The notes below the pieces were generated by a model. That model did not search any database and was not told the origin of the DNA. It worked only from the letters and a program-made list of their open reading frames with translations. Position numbers and translations under genes: made by a program. Positions 15,349 to 24,198 of a DNA stretch of 58,695 nucleotides are shown one piece after another. The stretch is from Nocardia altamirensis NBRC 108246 (lineage in GTDB: Bacteria; Actinomycetota; Actinomycetes; Mycobacteriales; Mycobacteriaceae). The DNA is taken from positions 1-58,695 of the forward strand of contig NZ_BDAY01000044.1 in NCBI RefSeq assembly GCF_001612685.1, written 5' to 3'. Numbering within the stretch: position 1 is the stretch's first letter; each line of letters starts with the position of its first letter.

Positions 15349-16119
15349 TCAGCCGAGGTGCTCCCGCAGGTACGCCATATCGTCGGCAACCCCTTCGGCA
15401 GGCGTCTCCAAAATCACCGGCGCATCCGCGGTCTTACACACCTCGGCGAGCAACTGCGGATCGATCGTCCCGTCGGCAAAATTCGCATGCCGGTCCGCGC
15501 CGGAATTGAACTCGTCGCGGGAGGAGTTCAAGTGCACCAGGTCGATTCGGCCGGTGATCGCCTTGATGCGATCGACGACACCGATCAGCTCCTCGCCGCC
15601 CGCCCACGCGTGACAGGTGTCCAGGCAGAATCCCGCGCCGAAATCGCCTACGGCATCCCACAATCGCGCGATCGAGTCGAAATGCCGAGCCATGGCGTGG
15701 TTACCGCCTGCGGTGTTCTCGATCAGGATCGGCACCGCGAAGCCGCCCTTGTCCTGCTGACGCTCGAACAGCTTGCGCCAGTTGTCGATTCCGGTGTCCA
15801 GCTCGGCGTCGGAGCGCACGTGCCCACCGTGGACGACCAAGCCGAACGCGCCGAGATCGGCTGCGGCCTTTGCCTGCTGGGCTACCGCATTGCGCGACGG
15901 CATCCGTAGCCGATTGTTCAGGCTCGCCACATTGATCTGATAGGACGAGTGCACCACCAGGTCGATCGAGCTTGCCAGGATCTCATCGGCCCGCGGGTGC
16001 GGTGCCGGCTTGTCCCAGCTCTGGGGGTCGACGACGAACATCTGGATGACGTCGGCGCCGAGTTTCTCACCGAAGCCGATCGGGTCGCCGTCGAGCCGGA
16101 CGTGTGCTCCAATGCGCAT
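15349..16119 (-). CDS. nfo: Deoxyribonuclease IV (endonuclease IV, AP endonuclease), 256 aa
   Basis: This is a TIM-barrel AP endonuclease of base-excision repair, cutting 5' to abasic sites with a three-metal zinc centre. Expected metal-ligand segments appear in order: LVVHSSY, GLVVHGGH, ILIENTAGG, FCLDTCHAW, LVHLNSSRDE, DRHANFADG and ILETPAEG. The N-terminus MRIGAHVRLDGDPIGF is typical of actinobacterial Nfo, and the length is normal (about 250-280 aa). ATG 16119 fits this N-terminus. It is divergent from the kinase cluster, with a 129-bp shared upstream region. Confidence 0.93.
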   Translation of the reverse strand: MRIGAHVRLDGDPIGFGEKLGADVIQMFVVDPQSWDKPAPHPRADEILASSIDLVVHSSYQINVASLNNRLRMPSRNAVAQQAKAAADLGAFGLVVHGGHVRSDAELDTGIDNWRKLFERQQDKGGFAVPILIENTAGGNHAMARHFDSIARLWDAVGDFGAGFCLDTCHAWAGGEELIGVVDRIKAITGRIDLVHLNSSRDEFNSGADRHANFADGTIDPQLLAEVCKTADAPVILETPAEGVADDMAYLREHLG

Positions 16120-16248
16120 AGGGGCCAGCTTAACGACCACCACCGACAGCATTCCAAGGATGCGGCGCGGGGATCTGTTGCATCCCGTCGGCCCAACGAG
16201 ATACATCGGTAGTATCCGCGCGCCGTACCCGATGAGGGGGTGAAAACC

Positions 16249-17301
16249 GTGTTGCATCCCGGCGATGTCTTCGCAGGTTATGTGATCAAGCGTGTGCTCG
16301 GCCGTGGCGGCATGGGCACCGTCTACCTGGCCCGCCATCCGCGGCTGCCGCGGCTGACCGCGCTGAAACTGCTGAAGCCCGAGCTCTATACCGACGTCGA
16401 GATCCGCCGCCGCTTCGAGCGGGAGGCCGACCTCGCGGCACAGCTGGACCATCCCAACATCGTCACGGTGTTCGATCGTGGCGCCGAGGATCGGCAGCTG
16501 TGGATCTCCATGCAGTACGTGCCCGGTGCGGACGCCTCCTGCGCCGATGTGAACGTGCTGGAGCCGGGCCGCGCCGTGCAGATCATCAGCGACACCGCGG
16601 TCGCGCTCGACTTCGCGCACGCCAATCAGGTGCTGCACCGAGACGTCAAGCCCGCCAACATTTTGTTGGCGAAAGCGCCGATCGGACAGCCGGAACGGGT
16701 GCTGCTCACCGATTTCGGCATCGCAGGCGTCCGCGGCAGCGACAGCACGCTGAGCTCATCGGGTTCGATCACCGCGACGCTGGCGTTCGGCGCACCGGAA
16801 CAGCTGACCGGGCACCCGCTGGACGACCGGGCCGACCAGTACTCGCTGGCGTGCACGCTGTTCTGGCTGCTGACCGGCGCCGCGCCCTACCCGGGCGCGC
16901 ACCCGGTCGCGGTGGTCAACAGCCATCTGTATGCGCCGGTGCCGCTGCTCAGCCAGGTACGGCCCGGCCTGCCGACGGCGTTGGACGCGGTCATGGCGCG
17001 GGCGATGGCGAAGCTGCCCGCCGACCGGTTCGACGACTGCGCGCACTTCGCCGCGGCCGCTCGGCACGCCCTCGCGACCGGCGGCCCGCAGCGAAACGGG
17101 CATCAACCTGATGCCCCCGCGCAGGGCGACAACGCCACCGCCGTCGCGGCGGCCACCGAATCGACGCCGCCGCCAACGACATCCACGCCGCCGCGGCCGA
17201 GATCGGTTCCGCCGCCGAGCTTCCTGCCGCCGCGGCGCCGCCTGCGCCCAGGCACCATCGAGCTGCCCGACCTGCACCGCCGCCCTGGTTCGGCGCCATG
17301 A
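16249..17301 (+). CDS. Ser/Thr protein kinase, probably soluble, 350 aa
   Basis: This is a Hanks-type kinase. The glycine loop is GRGGMGTVYLAR, the ATP-binding lysine is in LTALKLL, the catalytic loop is HRDVKPANILL, and DFGIA and APEQL follow. The kinase domain ends near residue 270. It is followed by a Pro/Thr-rich basic tail with no transmembrane segment, unlike the two paralogues downstream. I prefer GTG 16249 (MLHPGDVFAGY) because GAGGGGG lies eight bases upstream and the N-terminus then matches the paralogues. GTG 16240 directly abuts that Shine-Dalgarno. The activation loop is Ser-rich instead of the Thr-rich form of the neighbours. Confidence 0.88.
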   Translation: MLHPGDVFAGYVIKRVLGRGGMGTVYLARHPRLPRLTALKLLKPELYTDVEIRRRFEREADLAAQLDHPNIVTVFDRGAEDRQLWISMQYVPGADASCADVNVLEPGRAVQIISDTAVALDFAHANQVLHRDVKPANILLAKAPIGQPERVLLTDFGIAGVRGSDSTLSSSGSITATLAFGAPEQLTGHPLDDRADQYSLACTLFWLLTGAAPYPGAHPVAVVNSHLYAPVPLLSQVRPGLPTALDAVMARAMAKLPADRFDDCAHFAAAARHALATGGPQRNGHQPDAPAQGDNATAVAAATESTPPPTTSTPPRPRSVPPPSFLPPRRRLRPGTIELPDLHRRPGSAP

Positions 17302-17337
17302 CGACAGCCAGCACCACCGGCCACCCAGCCTTCGACA

Positions 17338-17352
17338 ATAGCGTTTCGCTAT
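17338..17352 (+). terminator. Possible terminator hairpin between kinase genes 1 and 2
   Basis: ATAGCG-TTT-CGCTAT lies inside a longer imperfect palindrome (TTCGA upstream, CGAA downstream), 36 bases after the first kinase stop. The gap to the next kinase is 216 bp, so the first kinase may be a separate transcript. Confidence 0.4.
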
Positions 17353-17517
17353 CGAATGTTGCTGTGGTTACCCTGCTTTCGCCCGCGACCGATCCGCTGG
17401 TGAGTACTGCTATGGTTTCGATGTTTTCCGTGGTCCGGCCCGTGCCCGATCACGCGTTCTTATGCTGTGCGCCTGTTCGTCGGTGGGTCCCGGCGCGCGG
17501 CGGGAAGTGGAGCAGAC

Positions 17518-19284
17518 ATGCTGGCCAGCGGTGATGTTTTCGCCGGCTATGTCATCGAGCGGCAACTGGGTCGCGGTGGCATGGGTTCGGTCTACCTGGC
17601 GAAACATCCTCGGCTGCCGCGGTTGACCGCGCTCAAACTGCTGAACCGGGAGATGTTCTTCGACAAGGAGGTGCGGGCGCGGTTCGAACGGGAGGCGGAT
17701 CTGGTCGCTCAGCTCGATCACCCGAACATCGTCACGGTCTACGACCGCGGGCTCGAGGAAGAACAGCTGTGGATCTCGATGCAATACATCGACGGGATCG
17801 ACGCCGCCTCGGTGCAACCGCAGACGCTGCCGCCCGAGCGGGCGGTGCAGATCATCAAGGAAACCGCGGACGCACTCGACTACGCGCACGGCATCGGCGT
17901 GCTGCATCGCGACGTGAAGCCCGCGAACATCCTGCTGGCCAGGTCGGGCAGCGGCCGCGGCGAGCGGGTGTATCTCTCCGACTTCGGCATCGCCCGCTTC
18001 CGCGACGACACCGGCCACCTCACCCAGACCGGCACCTTCACCGCCACGCTGGCGTACGCGTCGCCCGAACAGCTGACCGGCTCGGCGCTCGACCATCGGT
18101 CGGACCAGTATTCGCTGGCGTGCTCGCTGTTCTGGTTGTTCACCGGCACCGGCCCGTTCTCGGCGACCAACCCGGCCGCGGTGATCCAGGGGCATTTGCA
18201 AGGCGCGCCGCCCGCACTGAGCAGCCGCCGTCCCGGCCTGCCCTACGCGCTGGACAGCGTGCTGGCCAGGGCAATGGCGAAGCGTCCTGACGACCGCTAC
18301 CCCACCTGCGCGGAGTTCGCCGCCGCCGCCAAGCACGCGCTCACCACGCCGAGTGCCCCCGCGCTGCCGGTGGTCGGCGGGCCACGTCCGTTCACCGCGC
18401 CGCCGACGCCGGTGACCGGACCGCGACCGACCACGGGACCACGACCGACAACCGGGCCGCCGAACCACGTCATGGGCACACCACCGCCCGCGCCCTACGG
18501 TCAGCCGACGAGCGGCCCGAATCACCTTGCCGGACCGCAATACTCGACGCCACCGCCGGCCACCCTGGTGGCGCAGCCCGGCGGCTATCAGCCGACCGCG
18601 CCGTACCAAGGCCCGCAGTCCGGACCTCACTTCACGCCACCGCCGCCACCCAGGCAGCACGCGGGCGGGCCCGGACGGCCGCCGAAGAAGTCCAATGTCG
18701 GCCTCATCATCGCCATCTGCTTCGCGGGCGTGATCCTGATCCTGGTGACGCTCGGCCTGATCGGCGCGCTCACCGACTCGACAACGACGACCGATGGCCC
18801 GACGACCAGCGTGTCCGCGCCGGGCACCACCGTGCCTGCGACCGCGGACTCGATCAGCGCCGAATTCCCGCGCATGGTGCCCGCCAGCAAATCCGAGGAG
18901 GTCGGCTACAACGGCGCCAAGTGCTGGGAGACCGGAACGAGCTACGTGCCCGACCCGAGCGCAGGCGACCCGGACTTCGGCAAATGGGCCTGGCAGTGGC
19001 GCTGTTACGGCGGTGGCGAGAGCTCGGATCCGTTCTACCGCATCTACGTCTACCAGTCCGCCGCCGACGCGCAGGCGGTGGTGAACAAGCTGCCGAACAA
19101 CACCAAGTCGATGGACACCAACGGCGGAAAGTCCTACACCAACTACAAATTCGAGTCCAGTGGGGCCAAGATCGTCACCCTGTTCACCGGCGACCCCGAC
19201 CGCGCCCAGTACGTGATGTACACCAGCGATGCAGGCTCCCTCGACCCGACCTTGCGCTGGTGGCGCTCGGCGCCGCTGAACTAG
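17518..19284 (+). CDS. Transmembrane Ser/Thr protein kinase with novel ectodomain, 588 aa
   Basis: The N-terminal Hanks-type kinase spans residues 1-275 (GRGGMGSVYLAK, HRDVKPANILL, DFGIARF, SPEQL). Its activation loop HLTQTGTFTATLAYASPEQ offers Thr phosphosites. A Pro/Thr-rich linker with TTGPRP repeats follows. One membrane span, VGLIIAICFAGVILILVTLG, lies near residue 405. The extracytoplasmic part is a Thr-rich stalk and a domain of about 140 residues with an EFPRMVP start, two cysteines (KCWETG, WRCYGG) and a WWRSAPLN end. It is not a PASTA domain. The next gene has the same ectodomain type, so I infer a sensor kinase pair made by duplication. Ligand unknown. Confidence 0.9.
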   Translation: MLASGDVFAGYVIERQLGRGGMGSVYLAKHPRLPRLTALKLLNREMFFDKEVRARFEREADLVAQLDHPNIVTVYDRGLEEEQLWISMQYIDGIDAASVQPQTLPPERAVQIIKETADALDYAHGIGVLHRDVKPANILLARSGSGRGERVYLSDFGIARFRDDTGHLTQTGTFTATLAYASPEQLTGSALDHRSDQYSLACSLFWLFTGTGPFSATNPAAVIQGHLQGAPPALSSRRPGLPYALDSVLARAMAKRPDDRYPTCAEFAAAAKHALTTPSAPALPVVGGPRPFTAPPTPVTGPRPTTGPRPTTGPPNHVMGTPPPAPYGQPTSGPNHLAGPQYSTPPPATLVAQPGGYQPTAPYQGPQSGPHFTPPPPPRQHAGGPGRPPKKSNVGLIIAICFAGVILILVTLGLIGALTDSTTTTDGPTTSVSAPGTTVPATADSISAEFPRMVPASKSEEVGYNGAKCWETGTSYVPDPSAGDPDFGKWAWQWRCYGGGESSDPFYRIYVYQSAADAQAVVNKLPNNTKSMDTNGGKSYTNYKFESSGAKIVTLFTGDPDRAQYVMYTSDAGSLDPTLRWWRSAPLN

Positions 19285-19287
19285 CGC

Positions 19288-21081
19288 ATGCTGATCACCG
19301 GAGAGATCTTCGCCGGGTACACCATCGAACGCCTGCTCGGCAGGGGCGGCATGGGATCGGTGTACCTGGCCAGGCATCCGCGGCTGCCTCGGCTGACCGC
19401 GATGAAACTGCTGAACCCGGAATTGTTCGGCGACAAAGAAGTTCGCACCCGCTTCGAGCGGGAGGCGGACCTGGTTGCCCGGCTGGACCACCCGAACATC
19501 GTGACGGTGTTCGACCGCGGCGTCGAAGACGAGCGGCTCTGGATCTCGATGCAGTACATCGACGGCACCGACGCCACCGCCGTGGACGCGACGACCTCAC
19601 CGCCGTCGCGTGCCGTGCGGATCATCGCCGAGACCGCCAAGGCGCTCGATTTCGCGCACCGCAACGGCGTGCTGCATCGCGATGTGAAGCCGGCCAATAT
19701 CTTGCTGGAAGGTAGCGGGGGCCCCGATCAGCGGGTGTTTCTCACCGATTTCGGCATCGCCCGCTTCCGGGACGACACCGGACGGCTCACCCAGACCGGC
19801 ACGTTCACCGCCACGCTGGCCTACGCGTCACCGGAGCAGCTGTCGGGCGCGGTGCTCGATCACCGGTCGGATCAATACTCGTTGGCCTGCACGCTGTTTC
19901 GACTGCTGACCGGCACCGTGCCGTTCGACGCGACCAACCCGGTCGCGGTGATCCAGGCACACATGATGATGCCACCGCCACCGGTCAGCAGGCTGCGCCC
20001 CGGCCTGCCTACGGCGCTGGACGCGGTGTTGGCCAAGGCGATGGCGAAGCGGGCCGACGAGCGGTTCGGTTCCTGCGTCGAATTCGCCGACGCCGCCGTG
20101 CGCGCGCTGACCGCGCCGCCGCAGTCGGTGCCCGCGCAGTTCGCGCCTGCCCGGTTCACACCGCCGCCGATGCCACAGCAGTCGTCGATCTCGCTGCCGC
20201 CGTCGATGCCGCTGCAGTCGTCCATGCCGCAACAGTCGTCCATGCCGCAACAGTCGTCCATGCCGCAACAGTCGTCCATGCCGCAACAGTCGTCCATGCC
20301 GCAGCACCAGCGGGGCGCCGAATACGCCTCGCCCGAAACACCTCTCGACTACCGGCGCCGCGAGCCGGTTCGGCGCTCGCGCCGCCGGTCCTCGGTCGGT
20401 GCGGCCGTCGGCGTCGTCCTTGCCGTCGGTCTCGTCGGAACGATCGCCGCGTTCTCGCTGGCCAAAAGCCCGGCACCCGGCTCGACCCACCCCTCGAGCA
20501 CAACCCGTGCGCAGAACACCACCACGGCGAACACCACCGCGGCGACCAGCGTCGCCGCGACCACAGCGCCCGCTACCTCGGCGCCACCGACCACCGCCGA
20601 TCGCGCCGTCGTCGGCGCGAACGCCGCGAAACTCAGCAGCGAGTTCCCCGGCATGCTGCCCAAAACCACTGCGCAGCAGCTGGTCCACTCCGGCACGGGA
20701 TACAACAAGGCAGGCTGCTTCGCCTATCAGCCGAGCGACGCCATCGCCGAACCCGACGATCCCACCTTCGGCACCTGGGTGGTCATGTGGCGGTGCTTCG
20801 GCGGCCCGAACAAGGCCGCCTGGGCCTTCTACCTCTACGCCGCCCCCGCCGACGCGCAGTCCGCGCTCGACGGGCTGCCTGCCAACGACCGGAGCACGGC
20901 GACCAACCACGGACACGAATACACCAACTACACACTGCGCGACAGCAATCGGCTGCGCCCGCGGATGGTCACCGCGTTCACGGCGGACCCGCAGCGGGCG
21001 TCGATCCTGATGTACAGCGCCGGTTTCATCGCCACCGACGCCGAGTTCATGCAGTGGTGGACGGACGCACCGCTGAATTGA
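19288..21081 (+). CDS. Transmembrane Ser/Thr protein kinase with novel ectodomain, 597 aa
   Basis: This close paralogue of the preceding kinase starts four bases after its stop codon. The kinase domain (residues 1-275) has GRGGMGSVYLAR, HRDVKPANILL, DFGIARF and SPEQL intact. The linker holds six copies of a six-residue SSMPQQ-type repeat encoded by an 18-bp tandem DNA repeat. One membrane span (GAAVGVVLAVGLVGTIAAF) lies near residue 378. The C-terminal domain of about 140 residues shares with its neighbour the EFPGMLP start, two cysteines (AGCFAY, WRCFGG), a NYTL strand and a WWTDAPLN end. The kinase parts are far more similar than the ectodomains, which suggests ligand-binding divergence. 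ATG 19288 has no obvious Shine-Dalgarno and may rely on coupling. Confidence 0.9.
   Translation: MLITGEIFAGYTIERLLGRGGMGSVYLARHPRLPRLTAMKLLNPELFGDKEVRTRFEREADLVARLDHPNIVTVFDRGVEDERLWISMQYIDGTDATAVDATTSPPSRAVRIIAETAKALDFAHRNGVLHRDVKPANILLEGSGGPDQRVFLTDFGIARFRDDTGRLTQTGTFTATLAYASPEQLSGAVLDHRSDQYSLACTLFRLLTGTVPFDATNPVAVIQAHMMMPPPPVSRLRPGLPTALDAVLAKAMAKRADERFGSCVEFADAAVRALTAPPQSVPAQFAPARFTPPPMPQQSSISLPPSMPLQSSMPQQSSMPQQSSMPQQSSMPQQSSMPQHQRGAEYASPETPLDYRRREPVRRSRRRSSVGAAVGVVLAVGLVGTIAAFSLAKSPAPGSTHPSSTTRAQNTTTANTTAATSVAATTAPATSAPPTTADRAVVGANAAKLSSEFPGMLPKTTAQQLVHSGTGYNKAGCFAYQPSDAIAEPDDPTFGTWVVMWRCFGGPNKAAWAFYLYAAPADAQSALDGLPANDRSTATNHGHEYTNYTLRDSNRLRPRMVTAFTADPQRASILMYSAGFIATDAEFMQWWTDAPLN
20203..20310 (+). 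repeat. 18-bp tandem repeat (six units, four identical) inside the third kinase gene
   Basis: Four identical units, TCCATGCCGCAACAGTCG, run from 20221 to 20292, with a degenerate unit on each side. Each encodes SMPQQS in the juxtamembrane linker. The exact identity of the central units and the 18-bp (six-codon) length make in-frame copy-number variation plausible. Confidence 0.9.
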
Positions 21082-21089
21082 GCCGCGCC

Positions 21090-21923
21090 CTAATCGAAGG
21101 CGTGGTGCACGAATTCGTGGGTCGGGTGGAACCCGATGGCCTGGTAGATCTTGCTGGAGGTGGGGTTGGCCATGTCGGCGAACAGGCAGACGTTCAGGTC
21201 GTCCGCGCGCAACAGCTGCGCGAGATGCGCGGTGACCGCGCTGGCGTAGCCGCGCCCACGCTCTTCCGGCGGGGTGTACACGAGGCTGATGCGGGACCAG
21301 CCGTGCACCGGAATCTGATTGGACGCCATGCTGATCGGGCGCCCGTCGCGTTCCCAGAACCACAGGAAGCCCGCCGCGACCCGGTTGCGGATGACCGCGT
21401 CGTCTTGCGTGCGCGGCGAGATTCCCGTCTCGACGCGCATCGCGCCCGCCCATTCGACGCACCGCGCGGCGTCGGATTCTGTTGCCCGGCGCAGACTTCC
21501 CGGCACATCGGGAACGCGCAACGCGCCGAGCCGGTAGAGCCGGGTGGTGTAGGACTCGTGGAAGCCGACGCCGTGCAGTGCGCTCCAGCGCTCGGCGAAG
21601 GCGGTGGCGTCGGCGATGATGCCTTCCACCCCACCGTTTTCCGGGATCACCTCGGCCAGCGCGTCGGCCACCGCGACCGCGCCGCCGTCGGGGAGTTCGC
21701 CGAGATAGATGTCCCGGCCGTCGACCCGCATCGCGGCGCCGACCACGGACGCGTCGTCGGCGTGTAAGGAGAGGAAGTGCGGTGTCGCGACCGGGCCGTG
21801 CATGCCGGCCACATGACTGGCGATGCTCGTGGTCATCACGGTGTGCCGCAACGGATCACGAAGCAGGAACTGCTCGGTGCGCGAGCGGTACTCGGCCGCG
21901 TCCGTGGTGATCTCGATCCTCAT
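21090..21923 (-). CDS. GNAT-family N-acetyltransferase, 277 aa
   Basis: The C-terminal half carries the GNAT fold. The acetyl-CoA pyrophosphate-binding motif appears as PPEERGRGYASAV after the beta4 strand SRISLVYTP, followed by NVCLFADMANPTSSKIYQAIGFHP, the usual motif B. The N-terminal 130 residues look like a divergent second GNAT lobe. The substrate is unknown. It is convergent with the kinase cluster, with only eight bases between stops, and no regulator is adjacent. Confidence 0.85.
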   Translation of the reverse strand: MRIEITTDAAEYRSRTEQFLLRDPLRHTVMTTSIASHVAGMHGPVATPHFLSLHADDASVVGAAMRVDGRDIYLGELPDGGAVAVADALAEVIPENGGVEGIIADATAFAERWSALHGVGFHESYTTRLYRLGALRVPDVPGSLRRATESDAARCVEWAGAMRVETGISPRTQDDAVIRNRVAAGFLWFWERDGRPISMASNQIPVHGWSRISLVYTPPEERGRGYASAVTAHLAQLLRADDLNVCLFADMANPTSSKIYQAIGFHPTHEFVHHAFD

Positions 21924-21959
21924 AGATCATCACGGTAGGCGTCGAATGCGTGACGCGCC

Positions 21960-22250
21960 CTAATCGGTTTCGTTGCCGCCGCCGTCGCGCCTGCGCAGCT
22001 TGAGCAGGATCAACCCTGCGGTGCACGCGAGAATCAGGCCGGCGACCGTGATTTCGACGTGCAGGCCTGCGATGCCGAGGACCGCCCCGACGATGCCGCC
22101 GAGGAAAATAAGCCAGGCCAGTGTCCGCGAAATGATCGTGGACAGCGTGCGCGCTGACCGATTCGACACGAGATGCTGCGAAGTAGCCGACACCGCATTT
22201 TTCGCGGCCGCGGACGACTCCTGCTGCGACGTTGTCGAGTAAGCTCCCAT
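21960..22250 (-). CDS. Small membrane protein, 96 aa
   Basis: It begins MGAYSTTSQQESS, with a Ser/Gln/Ala-rich cytosolic N-terminus of about 40 residues. Two membrane spans follow (TLAWLIFLGGIVGAVLGIAGL and ITVAGLILACTAGLILL), and the tail is KLRRRDGGGNETD. GAGGAG lies six bases before ATG 22250; an ATG three bases upstream is the alternative. I know no family. It could be a small stress or envelope protein. It lies 36 bp upstream of the GNAT gene on the same strand and may be cotranscribed with it. Confidence 0.7.
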   Translation of the reverse strand: MGAYSTTSQQESSAAAKNAVSATSQHLVSNRSARTLSTIISRTLAWLIFLGGIVGAVLGIAGLHVEITVAGLILACTAGLILLKLRRRDGGGNETD

Positions 22251-22540
22251 CATCAACTCCTCGATGACGCCGATCAGAGAACCAATGCCGCGTTCATCAG
22301 ACAACGCTTCTCTCATCTGGGTACAGGCGTCTCACGCGTAACTTTGCTCACACGCTACGACTACGTCGGGCCGCATGACAGCGACACGTGCCCGCGACAC
22401 GCCGAAGTGACCAATTCGATATCTGAATTGCGAGTGTTTTATATACGTCCATTATGCGCATCACAGGCGACCGCTTCGCCTGGCTCGGTCGACCGTGCTC
22501 GAGTAAGGTGATGCGCACTCGAACGAGGAGAGTGTCACCG

Positions 22541-23020
22541 ATGGAGAATCCCCGGACCAAGATCGCCGGTCCAGCGATTGCCGCAGGAGCGGTCTCTCTC
22601 GGACTCGTCCTCATCGGCGCCTGCGGCATCGGCAGGAACGACACCCACGTCGACCCCCCACCGCTGCAGTCGGACCCGTACATCGCGCCCGCCGCCGCCC
22701 GCGAGGGCGTGTCGACGACCGCGCCGACGGTGCTGATCCCGCCGTCACCGACCTGGCAGATCGCCCCCTACCAGGCACCGCACGCGACCCCGTTCACCGG
22801 CTTCGCCACCACCACGTCGGGGGAACCGACACCGAGTGCCGAGCCGACCGCGCCTGCCCCGCACGAGGATCCGACGCCGAGCGACCCCGAAACGACGACC
22901 AGGCCGACGCGGCCCGCCACCACGCCACGCCCGACCACGCCGCGGACCACGACCGAACCGAGCACGTCGGAACCGGACGTGACGACGCGCCCGGCGCCGC
23001 CGTCCGGCGAACACGACTGA
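22541..23020 (+). CDS. Putative lipoprotein with Pro/Thr-rich tail, 159 aa
   Basis: A lipoprotein signal is visible: a short basic start (MENPRTK), a hydrophobic stretch and the lipobox LIGAC with the modifiable cysteine near residue 28. The mature part is low-complexity, rich in Pro, Thr and Glu, ending with TTRPTRP-like repeats and SGEHD. No domain is recognised. ATG 22541 has GAGGAG ten bases upstream. An in-frame GTG at 22532 is too close to that site. It probably serves as a cell-envelope anchored, disordered protein. A strong bidirectional terminator follows. Confidence 0.7.
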   Translation: MENPRTKIAGPAIAAGAVSLGLVLIGACGIGRNDTHVDPPPLQSDPYIAPAAAREGVSTTAPTVLIPPSPTWQIAPYQAPHATPFTGFATTTSGEPTPSAEPTAPAPHEDPTPSDPETTTRPTRPATTPRPTTPRTTTEPSTSEPDVTTRPAPPSGEHD

Positions 23021-23029
23021 CCCGAGCCC

Positions 23030-23058
23030 GCGGTGGTGCGTGAATCACGCACCACCGC
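23030..23058. terminator. Bidirectional terminator between convergent genes
   Basis: GCGGTGGTGCGT (23030-23041) and ACGCACCACCGC (23047-23058) form a perfect 12-bp stem with a five-base loop. It sits exactly between the lipoprotein gene (ending 23020) and the acyl-CoA dehydrogenase gene (ending 23065, reverse). Confidence 0.8.
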
Positions 23059-23064
23059 AGCGGT

Positions 23065-24189
23065 TCACAGCTCCGGCAGCTCGTACTCGCCGACCCGGGC
23101 GCTGAGCACCCGCAGGTGTGCCATACCGCCACCGAGCGTGCGCTCGATCGCGGTCAACCTGGCCACGTAGTGGCCGACCGGATATTCCGCGGTGACACCG
23201 ATGCCGCCGTGCATCTGGATGGCCTCCTGACCGATGTGCCGCGCCGAGCGGCTGATCTGGAGCCGTGCCCGTGACCCGACGACCGGGTCGTCGACACCGT
23301 CGGCCAGTGCCGCGGTGGCGTACAGGCTGATGCTGCGCGCCAGTTCCAGCGAAACGTACATGTTCGCCGCGCGCTGGGTGAGCGTCTGGAACTTCGACAG
23401 GGTGACCCCGAACTGCTTGCGCTGCTTGAGATAGTCGGTCGTCAACCGCAACGCTTCTTCCATCGCGCCGACGGATTCCGCGCACAGGCTCGCCTGCGCC
23501 AGCGCCTGCACCGCGCGAATCGCGTCGGCTGCGTCGGCGCCACCGAGCAGTTCGCCATGGGCCTTGTCGAATTCGAGCTGGGCTCCGCGCTGCCCGTCCA
23601 CCGTGCGGTAGGACTTGCGCAGCACGCCCTCGGCATTCGGGTCGACCAGGAACAGCCCGGTCGCACCGCCGGGCAGCTCCGCGCTGACCACCAGCTGGTC
23701 GGCGCAGTCGCCGTGTGCCACCGGATTCTTGGTGCCGCTCAGCAGGTACGAATCCCCCTGCGGGACAGCCGTGGTGGCCAGTTCGGTGGCAGGCCAGCGC
23801 ACGCCGGGCTCGGCATGCGCGAAGGCGAGCAATGTGGTGCCCGCCGCGACCTGGGGCAGCACCCGCGCGCGCTGTTCGGCGGTGCCTGCCTGTGCGATCA
23901 AGCCGCCAGGCACCAGGACCGCGTCCAGGATCGGCTCCGGCGCCAACCTGCGCCCGACCTCCTCCAGCACGACCATGGTTTCCACCGGACCGGCGCCGAC
24001 ACCGCCGTCCTCCTCGGTGAAACTCAGCCCGAGCACGCCGAGTTCGGCGAGCTGCTGCCATACCTCGCGACTCCAGCCGAGCTCGGAATCGGTGACCTTG
24101 AGCCTGGTTTCGGCGTCGTAGTTGCGCGCGAGCAGGTCACGGACCGTGTCGCGCAGCATTTCCTGTTCATCGGTGAGATCGAAATCCAT
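23065..24189 (-). CDS. Acyl-CoA dehydrogenase, 374 aa (partner subunit)
   Basis: This is a flavoprotein of the acyl-CoA dehydrogenase family: an N-terminal helical domain starting MDFDLTDEQEMLRDTVRDLLARN, a central beta-domain, and a C-terminal segment with IQMHGGIGVTAEYPVGHY. It lacks the canonical YEGT catalytic glutamate near the C-terminus. It follows a second acyl-CoA dehydrogenase gene with a nine-base gap on the same strand. Such adjacent pairs in mycobacteria form alpha2beta2 heterotetramers, the FadE/ChsE type in steroid side-chain degradation. I infer a heteromeric enzyme for a bulky or branched acyl-CoA. Substrate unknown. ATG 24189 has GAGG upstream. Confidence 0.9.
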   Translation of the reverse strand: MDFDLTDEQEMLRDTVRDLLARNYDAETRLKVTDSELGWSREVWQQLAELGVLGLSFTEEDGGVGAGPVETMVVLEEVGRRLAPEPILDAVLVPGGLIAQAGTAEQRARVLPQVAAGTTLLAFAHAEPGVRWPATELATTAVPQGDSYLLSGTKNPVAHGDCADQLVVSAELPGGATGLFLVDPNAEGVLRKSYRTVDGQRGAQLEFDKAHGELLGGADAADAIRAVQALAQASLCAESVGAMEEALRLTTDYLKQRKQFGVTLSKFQTLTQRAANMYVSLELARSISLYATAALADGVDDPVVGSRARLQISRSARHIGQEAIQMHGGIGVTAEYPVGHYVARLTAIERTLGGGMAHLRVLSARVGEYELPEL

Positions 24190-24198
24190 GGCGGCGCC

